A stretch of 64,000 nucleotides of DNA from Acanthaster planci (Eukaryota > Echinodermata > Asteroidea > Valvatida > Acanthasteridae): NCBI RefSeq assembly GCF_001949145.1, contig NW_019091629.1:207730-271729 (forward strand), read 5' to 3'. Of the stretch, positions 1 through 12,500 are shown in pieces (position 1 is the first letter of the stretch; the number at the start of each line of letters is the position of its first letter). The notes under the pieces were generated by a model, which was not told the DNA's origin, searched no databases, and saw only the letters and a program-made list of their open reading frames with translations. The translations under genes were made by a program, and so were the position numbers.

Positions 1-430
1 CGTTGTCTGTCCTTACATGTACATGTATGTTTAATACTCCTATAGAAAGCAAATGTTAGGTCATAAATGTGTACGTATAGCAACTTGAAGAGCGTTGTCT
101 GTCCTAACATGTACATGTACAGTGTATGTTTAATTTGCCTATAGGAAGCAAATGTTAGTACATGTATGTGCACGTACAGTAACTTGAAAGGCGTTGTCTG
201 TCCTTACATTTAATATACCCATAGAAAGCAGATGTTAGGACATGTACACGTACATTGTACGTGGACATATAGCAACTTGGAGAGTGTTGTCTTTCCTTAT
301 GTTTGATATGTCCATTGATAGAAAGCAAATGCGAGGAAAGCATGTCCTCGCATTTGATATTTCTTATTAAAACACAAACAGTAGAATGTGGTAATGCATA
401 GCAACTTAGAATAATTTGTCCTGGCATATC
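1..430. repeat. Minisatellite, period about 92-99 bp, about four copies
   Basis: The phrase cgttgtctgtcc recurs at 1, 93 and 192, with a decayed copy near 285. Each is followed by acatgta-rich sequence, a tagaaagcaaatgttag block and a tagcaacttg block. The copies degrade to the right and stop before exon 1 of the window. The array lies in an intron. Confidence 0.75.
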
Positions 431-531
431 GGTATGTCTGTATTAAATGTGGAGACTCGTTCCAACATCTGTTAAATGATGGCTGTAGCTTCGGACAATT
501 ATTGTGCACATCTTTGTTTTTTCATAAACAG

Positions 532-3500
532 AACCTCGGTGCCCATGCAGTCAGGATCCTACAAGCATGAATTTCAGTGAGTACATGTACTTTCCATCAT
601 GAAGACCAATTTTAACATTTCAGGCAGTGTTTCATGCAATGCACTTTGACTACTCCCAAGGTATTTTGGTGTGGGCGGTGTTTTAGGCATTACCAAGTTC
701 TGAGCCCTTTTGTTTCAACTTTGCCCCCTTTCTGAGGCATTTAGGTATGCAGACATTTTGTATGTCTGAAGTCCTGATTTCTTTTTCATGTAAATTTTTT
801 TTCACGTTTTGGGCTGTGCTGAATACCACCAAAGCGTGAAGTGGTTAAAGCCGAACTGTCAAAGGGATCCAAATACTGTATGTTACTTTTGATAACTAGA
901 GATCTTAGGCTGGGAACACCCCCTCTACAATAACTCTTCTTTTAGGGATATACTTGGTCATCGAAATCATTCTGAGTCGTAATGTACATCTGTATATCGT
1001 GGACCACATGTCAAACCTTGGTACATGTGTACTCTGCATGTCCAGAATGTGGAGTCAGGTTGGTGTAATGACTCTTTCCTCATCTTCCACCTCTGTGACC
1101 CGGGTTCGAATCCCACCCAGGTCAGCATGTGGATTGGGTTTTCAGTTCCAGCCTGACTCCCCAGGTTTTCCCTGGAATATTCTCTCCGGGTTTTCCCTCC
1201 CACCTCTAATACTGAACATTTCTTCATTGTCCTCTTACTTATCACTTCATCCTGTAATTGGTTGTGTTGGTGCTAAATGTGCTGTTGGATGAACAGATAT
1301 AAATGAATAAATAAAAAAATCTTTTTTTTTCATTCCAGGAATCCGGGGCTCTTCTACTTCCAGACAGAAGGTCACGAGGATGGGGAGATGCAGCTCTGTG
1401 TGGTCCATGTCAAGGCCACTCAGCGTCACCACTGTGTGGAGGTGACGGACAGGAGATTCCAACCACGGCTGCTCACCATAACCCAGGGAGATCGGGTGTG
1501 GTGGCTGTGGGACAGATTCAAGGTCAGCGTGCGTCCTCAGACTGTGAACATTTGTTTGTTTATGAACTTAACAGAATTCTCATTGTCCTTTTTAGATTCT
1601 TTTGTGAACTTAACTTGGCACTCTGGTCAATTGGCTTTGTACAGTGTCTGAGAACAGACAGTCTGCTAAGGGTCTGTTGTTTCTTCACACTTGAAAAATA
1701 AGTGCTATAGTACTGTTTTATGGAAATAAGTCTCAGGCTGATCACTTGCTTCCGTGCAATGACTTTTTGCAACTGATTTCAGTCAGTCACAGTTTTAAAG
1801 CACTTGTCTTTTTGCATACATAATTTCCAAGCTTGGCATGAACTTGGAATACGTTTTCGGTCAAGACAATGGGATACTGAAGACTTTTTGCTGCAACTCA
1901 CTTTATGCTTGAGTGAAAACAGACTTTATTTCGCCGTTCAAGGCCTTACCAAGATCAGAATCTCTTGCTGATTAGACTGTAACCCATACTTACAGTGTGA
2001 ATTTCCTCTGCAGTGATAAGTCTAGCATGTATTTTTTGTTTAATTTTTTTACCCAAGTGCAAAAAGAAGCATCGAATTCAACAGATGGAGGTACCAACTG
2101 GTCCCTCCGTCAGTGATCCATTCCCAAGACCTGTCAAGGGAGGATTCAGCAGTGACGCTCCCAGGTGAGTCCCAGGCCCCGTCCCAAATAGGCTTCCAGA
2201 GTTGCAGTTACGTCTACAGTCGGCTCATACCTGCCTATTTCCATTGGAGAGAAGAGCTAGAACTAGCCTTAGACAACACATTCTGATGCAGCCCTGACTT
2301 GAAAGAAATAATTACCTACTTGCAACAGCTGCAGGAGTAAACTAAACCCAACCCGCTGTGACATGTTAACTTCTTGGATCAGATGATGACGCATCAGGTG
2401 TAATGCATACATAGCAGTTGTCTTTGAGATACATTTACATGTATATGCTGAGATGCATCTGAGCAAGAAGGTCAATATTTTCATTTCACACGGAGAGCAA
2501 ATTTCAAAGACACTGCATCATACAAAATACAAGGAATTGCTCACCTGTACATGTGCATGCAGTAATGCAGTGATGTTTTACGCTCGCCACTACTTTTCAG
2601 CTGAGCGTGCACAAATTATGACTTGTTTGCTTGAGAGGTGTGCACTCAACTGAAGGTGCATGGTGCTTTTAACCAATCAGTGGTGATTTTGATTTCGCCA
2701 GGATCCCCAATTGTTCTCCCATGCACAAATTTAAGGAGACTGTTCAGCATCGGAGTGCTTACAAATGGTGAAGTGAAACTCAGGATTTCACTGAGAGAGA
2801 GACGCTATTTAATGCAAGGTTTTACAAAACGTTGCCAGACTCTTGGAACACCTCAGGTCGTTTTCCATCATTGTATTTCTTCTTTCTTCATATTCAAACA
2901 CAGCCGAGCTGGCATGCTGTCTCACATCTTCCAAGAGCCTGGTGTGTTCTACTATTGTGACAATAACTATGATGACAATCGCGAGTACCTAGGGGTGGTG
3001 ATTGTCAAGCCCAGGGCGAAGGAGCACAACGTTGAGGTCACAGCCGAAGGGTTTTACCCAGGTACATGTACATCCTTAATGCTAACTCTCTGGACATGTC
3101 TCGCAAGAAGCCCTCCCAAATCTTCCAAAAAGTTCCCTTCTGCAGGAATCCAATCGCACATTTGTCATCCTGTAGAGAAAAGCAAAATAGTTGTCACTCC
3201 CTATGCTACCAAATATTGCACGTTGATCTTGAAGAGTCTAGGAGGGTATTAAATATGACCAATGGCTGTAACTGTTCAGCTGGGAGTGCCTAAAGAGTCT
3301 ACATTACATGTACAGTGTAGCTCTCCACTGAGGAGTGCTAGGTACCTGTGAGGGCAGATATGATCTTTATGTTTAGACATTTGTGCTTGATATGGCAGCA
3401 TTGGGCTGGTATATTCCCTAGGGAGCTGAAATGGTTTCAGGAGTGTTCAGATGTTGTGAGCCCAATGTTGCAGGTATAATGAGATTATGTTGGTGCCTAT

Positions 3501-6500
3501 GAATTACAGATACTGTAGGGTTCTGTGCGCCTCGTAAATGCTTTGATATTATTATTATTAATTTATTTTGTCTTTCACTGACTGTTTGATTTTCTGAACT
3601 ATTTCATTGATATGCCAGTGAGAATGAAAGAATATTTATGGCATCTTGTGCATTCGGAATGTTCCACCTACAGCGACATCCTTCTTGCTTCCCCTGGGAC
3701 TTCAGATAGTTATCAAATGTTGGTCCTAATTCAGAAAGTGACCAGTTTTGTTTTTTCGAGAACTGATAGGCAAAGGGTCCACGATAGAGTGAATTAAAGG
3801 ATGCGTTTCATGGAAGAAGGGGACAAGTGTACGTGCTTTGTGTACAATATCTTGGCATACTAGGAAGTCCATCCCTGGTGTAGATTGCATGTACACGCCG
3901 TAACCATAGGTCACTGTTTTCATTTATGATCAATACCGAATTGTCTTGTGGAGTATCTGGTAGTGGTATCCGCTACATGTATTTGCTTACATCTGGAAGC
4001 CATTGATTTCAGATCTGACTGTGGCTGATGGTGGTGACAGAATCTGGTGGAACTGGGAAGTGGACAACGTACAAGACAACTTCTCTGTCATGCAGGTACA
4101 GAATTGACCTTAGTTTTGGTATTTCTCCTCACCTTGTGTTTCCGGTCACTTGTTTTCAACATTTGATCGTCGGTGGACAATCTTTCTGAACATATGATTT
4201 GATCCTATCCTATATAATTCACCACCGATTTTATAGATTTACTGTTACCGGTAGGTATTAGACCGCATCACAGACTTCACTGAAATATCGCACTAACAGA
4301 AACAATTCCCATTTGGTTTCAAGAGCAAGAAATGCAGGTTGGATTCAGATCTTTTCATTACTTCAACACATCGGTGACCTTTCTGTCTTTACAGGTGGAT
4401 AGCTGTGTGGCAAGTGACAACAAAACAGTTGCTGAAGTGGATTGCAACAGTAAGTGTACTTACGAGCATCGTGTACCGGTAAAAAGAAACATACTGGTCA
4501 AAAATAATATTCAGTAATTACCGGTACTTCTGATTTGAGTTGTGAAACTTTGCCAGTTGGTGAAGTGTGGCATTTCAAGATTTTTGTTGCAAGGTTGACT
4601 TGCAAGCATGGATGAAACAACTTTTCTGCAGTTTGATGAGCGTAATCCTGTATTATATGTGACCGGCTCTGCACAAAGGTGTATTATGTCACATTTTTTT
4701 GAATTTCAGTTATATATATAATCAAAATATTGGAATTTCAGTTATGTATATTATCAAATTGCTCATATCCTAAGCTTTCATTTGATCTATAATTAATCCC
4801 AGTGGCATTTGCCATTTGCCAGTTATTTGCCATTTGCATATTTATGTAATTTCATTTTATCACACATGTTTTTTGAAATAATGCCCTTTAAACATAACAA
4901 AGAGAAACATTAAATTTGAATTAGAGATTCTCTTGGTTTTCCTTAGCAACAGAGGCTTTCTGGTCAAGCAATTTGCCTCAAACTTTTTCCAAATATTTTC
5001 ACCCTCGGCACATGGAATGGGCCATTATGCATTGTCGCATTGTGCAATTTAATACACCTTTTTGCAGAGTGGGACACATTTATGAAGTTTATATTTCATT
5101 GATGTACACATGTTCCTTCCATAATGTGGTTATGTGTGCATATAACTCAAGTCAACAGTCCAAAGTCCCTGATTTACATACCTACAACTTTGATTCTGCC
5201 CATTCCTACGCTACTCCTTAGATCTCTGCACACACCTCACCCCAAAGGCGGCTACGATGATCACCCGCATAGGGCTGGCAACCGTTCAGCTGAACACGCC
5301 GGGTGTGTACCACTATAGGGTGTCAGACACGCCCATCACTGTAGGCTGCTGCTCGGTGATAGTCAACCCAGGCCAGAAGGTTAGGGCTTAAAGAGCATCT
5401 CTAAGGAAAACATGTTTTCCCTAATTTTATCTGTTCAAATAAATATGGAAGCATCCAAATTCAACACAGTGTCATTTGTCTTCAGGGCTCAACCAGAACA
5501 AGCTAAAATGAGCTTTTTTTCTGTTCATGCCAAGATGCAAATTCTGAATGTAGATTGCGTCATTCAGAGAAAAAGAGAGGAACCCTTGATAATCCCTTGT
5601 GCATGCCAAACAATGCATGTAGCCATTGTTTGGCATGCGTAAGGGATTATCTACTACGGACACAGGGCGAGGGTTGCCCTAGTTTTCTCTGTTTTTTCCG
5701 AATGACGTAATCTACATTCAGAATTCACATTTTGGCATGAACAGAAAAAAGCCCTTTTTTAGCTTGTTATAGTTGAGCTCTGAAGACAAATGAGACTGCG
5801 TTCGATTTGGATGTTTCCATATTTATTTGAACAGATAAAATCAGAGAAAACATGTTTTCCTTAGAGGTACTGTTTAATAACTCTCTCAACTCTTCGGCAC
5901 TTGGCTTCTGCACCCAACAGAAAATGTTGCTTTGCAAATGCTTGTGTTGGCTGGCAGGGGGCGAGGCCATGGCCCCTATGTTTTTTTGAATTGTGTTCCT
6001 TTATTTTACTAGACCTAGATACACCATTGCCTTGATGTGGGACATACACCCCAAAATATCAACACCAAACTGTTCTTATGCATTCATGGTGTAATTTCTT
6101 CGTACTCTTGTAGGATCATTGCATCTCAGTCAAGGACACGGGCTTTGAACCCAAAGTGCTGAGGGTGCACCCAGGCGACAGGGTGTGGTGGGCATGGGAG
6201 AACACTAAACAGCAGCATAACATCTTCCAGGTGGGTGGCTGGGGCGCGGCCAGTCAGCAGTTGCTCCTGGAAGATCCCTTTAATGTAAACACAACTTCAC
6301 TGAGAGCCTGTGAAATCACTTCACCGCCAAATGATTTGTTGCCAATATGCTCTTCTCAGTGCAGTTTTAAGCATACATTTGGTATCTTGCCGTTTTGTAG
6401 AATGTGACATAGAACACACTGCATAGTGGAGTGCGAGTACACCATGTGGAATTGATCTCTTCTGACTCACTGGTTCTCAGAACTACCACTCTTACAGAGT

Positions 6501-9500
6501 AGTTCAACAACCAGAATTAGAGGCCATTACTGCGGTGGCAGACCGCCCGTGGACAGGTGGTACATGCGTGTTACATGGCTCTTCGACCAACAGGGTGTCG
6601 TAATTTGTCAAATGCATGTCAAGCCAAAGAATGTGCGTGTGAGTGCTGACCCACCGCAGTTATGGTATCTATAATCGGATTAGAGAAGAGAATTATAGAA
6701 GAGATTGATTACATATGTTGTGCCCGCAAACCTTCTCTCAACACAGAACACATAATGAATAGTAACTCTCACACCTTGAACCAGGTCAGATTGTAGGACT
6801 AGTTACCACCCATCCTAACAAAATGTTTTGTCCGATTAAAATAAAAAGCAGAATTAAAAGTGTATTATTAACAAACAAAATGAAAATTTCACCAAGCAGC
6901 AACAGAAGGCCGTTCAAATCTTTTTCTGTGCTAGGGATTTGGCTAAGTAGAGTTTAGAAAAGTCAGAAAAAAAATTATTGAAAATCTCACTGCTGAATGT
7001 ATTTGAAGCCAAAAAGCCCTCCTATTTCTTTAGTTTGAAAATCCTAAGTTATGCTGTGAAGTAAGATATGGTCCTCACTGTTGGTTATATTTTAACTGCT
7101 CTGCTGTTCTATAACTATTTAAATGTTAAAGCTGTGTGTTAACCAATGGAATTGAACCCCATAACATGCAGCATAGTTGCAGTTTCTAATGCGATCTTTT
7201 CTCTATGTGTACATCTTCATCTGTAGGTATCCCGGCATGGCCACCCCACAAAAGAGGGCTTCTGCAGTGGCCAGCCCCAGGACAGCCCGGCTGCTTTCGT
7301 TAGGCAGTTTAATGCTGGTGCTGTGGTTTACTATCAGAGGTGAATATCAGTTATCCTGAAAAAATGAAGAAAAAAGTTTCATACATCGGACACACAGAGA
7401 CCCACGCTTTTCTTGCATTTATTTGGCCGCTTGAAAGTTGAATTCTATGTTCAAATTTTTTTACTACGGTAAACTTTGTAAGCTGTCTTCTCAAGCAAGC
7501 AAACAAGGTCCTAAACACTTCTGAGGTAACAATGCCAATAGTTCAGGAGGTTGCTGATGGAATTTCAATTGCTGATGCTTTTTTTCCGGTATCAAGGCTA
7601 GAGAAAACATGACCACTGATAAATGACATGTCTGTTCTGCTTTCAGCGTTGCCTTGCCAAAGTTATATGGTGCTGTAGTGGCTGTCTCACAACCCCAGGT
7701 AAGGCCAGTAATGAGAAATAGTGTATGTAAGGGGAATAGTAGGACTCACGGTCACACCGTCCCCAAAATGAGGCAAGCAGAAATGCTGCTAGTGGTGAGA
7801 TTGTAGCACATTGTGAATGCATAAGGTCTAAATGGTCCATAAATGGTAACGCTTTCTGTGCACAAAATTCCAGTGTAAATTGGATTTTGAAATTCTAAAC
7901 CCAAAGTTTGTAGTTGTACATAAATTTGGCTTGGGGTGGCTGGTCAAACGTGTCAACTGAGTCAACTGGAATCAAAGCAAAAGTGTTAAGCTGTCTCCTT
8001 TATGGTTGTCCATGTGCTCAGCTGGTTTTGGGTAGTATTAGGAATGACAGGTCAAACAGTTCCAAATGGTGCATTGACTAACAGGTTACGACACTCAACA
8101 TCACCACCTCTGTGTTGGCTTATCTAGATCCACCAAGTCCTGGTCTCCAAGAACCACCTACAGCCGGACCCTGTGCTGGCGCAGACGCACGACTGTGTGG
8201 CCTGGGTCTGGCCGGTCCTCCGCAAGCACGGCTTGACGCAGCTCACCAACACACAGCAGGTCTTTGAACTTCAGACCTACACGCAGGACGTTGTTACACC
8301 AAGGTCCATAAAATTCATATTTTCAACCATGTGGGTTGTGATCAGTAAATATTGTTGATAACCATGCTTGGTGCATATTCATGATCAAGAGCTGAACTCT
8401 CATTGGTCCGTTCATGATCACATGTCAGTTGCTATTGTGCTGTTTACTTGGCACACATGGGAGGATCCATGCACGAATCAAATATGGAAGCTTTGCCTCA
8501 GGCAACTAGTTTGTCATCTTCCAATACCATGGGACTTTACAGTTGACTAAATAATAAAACTCTGAAACCATGTTTTTTTGCATACAGCTACATACCGGTA
8601 CACCTGGTTGAAATGACAAGTACACGCTCAATTGATACATGTTTCATTTGATTTTAGCATGCACCTGTGAAGCTCTGTACAACATTGTATTATGGATTTC
8701 ATCTGCCCGAGCTGAAGTGCAATTCCAATCAGCGAAAAAAGGTTATAAGTGGGTTCTTGCATGCATTCTGTGTGTACGCAAAGACCATGCATGCCGAAAT
8801 ACATTAGTTACGCGTACTCGGCGTGCTCCGCCTCAAACGCACTTATACATGCGTGCCTCATGGCGCACCTATGCGGTGAGTACCAAAAAATACACCCTCT
8901 CTTGTTCCGCTCGGAGCGGATTGAACCACAGGAGAATTTGATCTTTGGTGCATTATTTTTTTTTACCTTGAAAGTCAGTCATCACTTTACCATGTTTGTG
9001 AATGGTTCCATCGTCTAGGCGTTGTTGTGCACTGAGGTTCTCCAACCCTGGTGTCTACCATTACTATAGCAAGGCGTTCTCCAATAAAACAGATAAGTTC
9101 ATGGTGAGTGAGTGTGAAGAAAAATTGAGTGACCACTTCGCAGATTGAACAGGTTGGGAAGTGCTTGAGTTTGAGAAAGGATCACTCTTACTTTTAAAAG
9201 TCAATTTTGAGAACTGGCCTTCAGAACACTTCACTTATCACATAACAAGACCATTTTAATGTATACTTTCTGGAATCTCAAGCTGTACCAACTCTCACAT
9301 GTAATATTAGATAACTATTAGGTTATATTGGTTAAAATAAAATCTGTCCTCCTCCCCGGTGGAGAAGGCAACAGGTTACTGTCAATACCTCTATTAAGTA
9401 ATCTTTACGATGTTAGCATGATCGTTGATTTGGTTTTTTTGCCAAGGACTGCATAGGTGACTCCTTATGTTCTAGTGCATTTATCAACAGTATCATTGAA

Positions 9501-12500
9501 GTCAGTACTCACTGTACAGGCTAGGTGGCTTAGAATTTGGAGATACACATGCATTGGATAATGGTGCGGAGGGTGGTTTACACCAGGTACCGTGCAGACT
9601 CTCTGTTTTTCATGACCACAGTATGAGCACAGCAGTAAGACTGTCCTGAGCAGTGTGGTGGTCAGCAACCCCAGCGGTCCAGTCACCGTCCTGGTGTCCA
9701 GTAAAGGCTTCAAGCCTGCAGCCATCAGTATAAACAGGGTAAGGAGCTAAGCTAGGAATCATGTCCACTTCTCTCCAGAAGTCTCTGCAGTTCACAGTGT
9801 TCGATAAGTCGCTGGGTAAAGTCCGTGAATGGGATTGAGGCATAATGAAGTGTGCAGTGAGGATTTCACCTCAAGGAGACTGCGTTATAATTTCGCAGGT
9901 GGCAATTGGCAACTGTCTCACCCATTCTGTGTGTAGTGACAAATTGCTCTGACCAAACACAAAAATTTTTGCAAACAGGCCACATCAAAGAAAAAAAAAC
10001 CTGTAAAAACTAAGTAAAGAATTAAGCAAATAAGGAACATAGGCTTTATAGTGAAAAAACAAGTTCATAAGACAGATGCACAAAGTCTGCTGATGAACAT
10101 GCAAGAGATATCCAACTTGTCCATCCCTAAACATGTGTACGTAATTAAGCTGCCCCCCTTTCCCACCTCACCACTCTATTGCTCCATATTCCATCTCTAA
10201 CACGTCTAAGGCCAGCCTGTTCTTGGTGTCGAAGGGATCATAAATGCAAATTTGTGGTGTCAGATTGATATTTGCAGCAAACTTTCTGGCCTTCAATGAT
10301 GTATACAACGGTGACTAAACTAGCATTATTTGTTCGTAAAATGTTCAGTACATGTATTTTGCATTTACTATAGGGCCAGGGTGTACTGTGGTCTTGGAAG
10401 GGCAGCCATTCTGAAACCCACAACATCGTTCACGTCAATCCCCCAAGCCACGAGCGCCCCTACAGCCCCGTCGCTGGCCCCCTGGCCTTCAGCAGTGGCA
10501 ACCCCGAGCCCAACAACAGCTTCTTGTTCACCTTTGAGGAGCCGGGGACGTTCTTTGAGACGTCGGAAGGGGCGCCGGGCTGCGTAGGGGTGGTGCATGT
10601 TCTCGATGACGGTGAGTTCACTGAGAAGAAATCCCATGCGCTTTGCAGCAGCTTTGTAGAAAGATACCTCTTTGAAGATGTTGTGGTTTGACCTTGGGCA
10701 CTATCAAAATAGAGTATATGCATACAAATGCACAGTAACAAAAATTGTTGGTACTCAAGAGAATTGGTACTCAAGAGAGATGGAACTGATGTGCTGCTTT
10801 ACTTAGGGGTCATCCATTTTTGTCATCATTTCCACAAGAGTACAGAGGGTATGCTGGGGGAGGGAATGAATTGGTTGCGTACACTTTTAGAAACATGTTA
10901 AAAATGACAATTATCACAGACCGGCCAACTATCACCCCCAACTATTGCATGTGGGGCAGAGAGTGCGCAGGACTCTGATGCATCATTTATACAAGTTCGG
11001 GCAATGGCTATTTCTTAACCACGTGACGATTCTGCCTGGGGTCATATATAAAAAGTACATACATAAGTACCAGGCAAAATTCACTAACGTTGAACTCACA
11101 GCCACATGTGAAACAGTCTTTGAGCACCCCGCAAAACTCCACTACACCGCGTGTGCTATGAGGTTTGGTACCCAGACACAAGTGTATTTTACAGTTTATT
11201 TATGTATGCATTTTCTCTTGTGTGGAAAGGTGCCCTGCTAAGTGTACAGTGAGCATTAATACATGTAAATGTACATAACAATGCAAAGCCTCATTGTAAC
11301 TGTATACTTTTTACCACTTTTTATAAGCTTTTGTGAAGAGGAAAGCAAATCAAATCAAAGGTACATTTTCTGACCGCTATTCTTGGACACAAAAAATGGA
11401 CACTTTTATTTTTAGAAAAAATCAGGCAATTTGTCCTTAATTATTACTTGCCCGAACTGAACGAGGAATTTGTCCCAGGCAATTGGTAACCGCGAATGTC
11501 GAGGCCTGTCATGGACATTGTTTTTCCTCCTGCCACTATTCTCTGGTCGTCTACTGCACATTAACAGCCTTACATTGTGAGTTAGAATGGGTCCTCAGTG
11601 ACCCCTTAATGTTAGTAATATTTTGCCTTTCTGCCATTTATGCTGTAGTTGAATACAAAGAATAGCTTGCGGTGATTTTGCAGTAAAGTGCAGGTTGCTG
11701 TTACAATATGCAGTATCTTAAGTCAGTAGTCATGGTCAGAAGTGACATACATGTACATGCACAACAAGGGATCAGGCAATGCTAGGGCCTGTTTGTTTTA
11801 CACGGATCTAGGTCTCGATCTGTGATCCCAGCACTGGTTCGCCCCTTTCATTAGGCAGGATCTCGTGCCAGTGAACTGGTGACGGATTGCTGATCAAAAT
11901 TTGGATCTGTGTGCGAAGCAGACAGATTCCTAGATAATTTTTAATCTGTGACAAAGCCAGTGCATGCTAAGTGCTAAAGCAGGTATCAAAAATCTGAAGT
12001 GGTGATGCCATGACTAAATACTGGCATTGGGATTCAGAAAAGTTAAACTTATTTCAATGCTTCCAGATTTTGTTGGAATGATCTGTGTTGTCAAATTCAT
12101 AAACTGCACTTGAGTGAAGTGTAAACGGGCCTCACTTTTGTTGCAACCATGTGACTGAATTTTCCAGAATCACTGTCTGCGATGCCCATCATCACGTCGA
12201 GCTCAAACGGCGGCGTCGTTGAACGCCTCCACAACGTCGAGCTTCAGTCCGCCTCGCAGACAGCTACCATTCTCTACACGCTGGACGGCTCCATCCCTGA
12301 GCTTCATGGACAAGCTACCAGGGTATGTGCATGATGCATCAGGCTCCCTCAGAATAACTGAGTTGTTATTTACGATGAGGATAAATTGTAACTGTTCTTG
12401 TTCTAGAATATTGCAGTGGATTATGGGGTTGTCCAGCATGATATCTTTTAGAAAAGCTGATCGCAGATGAAATGAAGACATCACACCATTTTTGTTATGT

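Larger units (their letters stand above)
532..10611 (+). other. Cupredoxin-like repeat region (exons 1-14)
   Basis: Exons: 532-576, 1339-1522, 2058-2164, 2904-3061, 4013-4095, 4395-4449, 5222-5379, 6114-6230, 7227-7339, 7647-7698, 8128-8303, 9019-9103, 9622-9738, 10374-10611. They encode the end of one repeat and five further repeats of about 90-110 residues. Each starts with a V-x-V strand and FxP, continues with a GDRVWWLW-type strand (also GDRIWWNW, GDRVWWAW, and the divergent HDCVAWVW and GQGVLWSW), and closes with a PGxFYY or PGVYHY hairpin followed by a VVxV strand. This is the plan of plastocyanin/azurin-type cupredoxins. His after the WW strand survives in some repeats (HRI, HNI, HNI), but the C-terminal Cys/His/Met ligand set is mostly absent; one repeat keeps FYYC. 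Copper binding is therefore doubtful and a structural role is possible. The family call is firm at fold level; the function is not. Confidence 0.75.

Noticed and set aside
1103-1113. B-box-like sequence as a true tRNA gene
   Set aside because: No cloverleaf can be drawn around it; the flanking body and A-rich tail fit a SINE.
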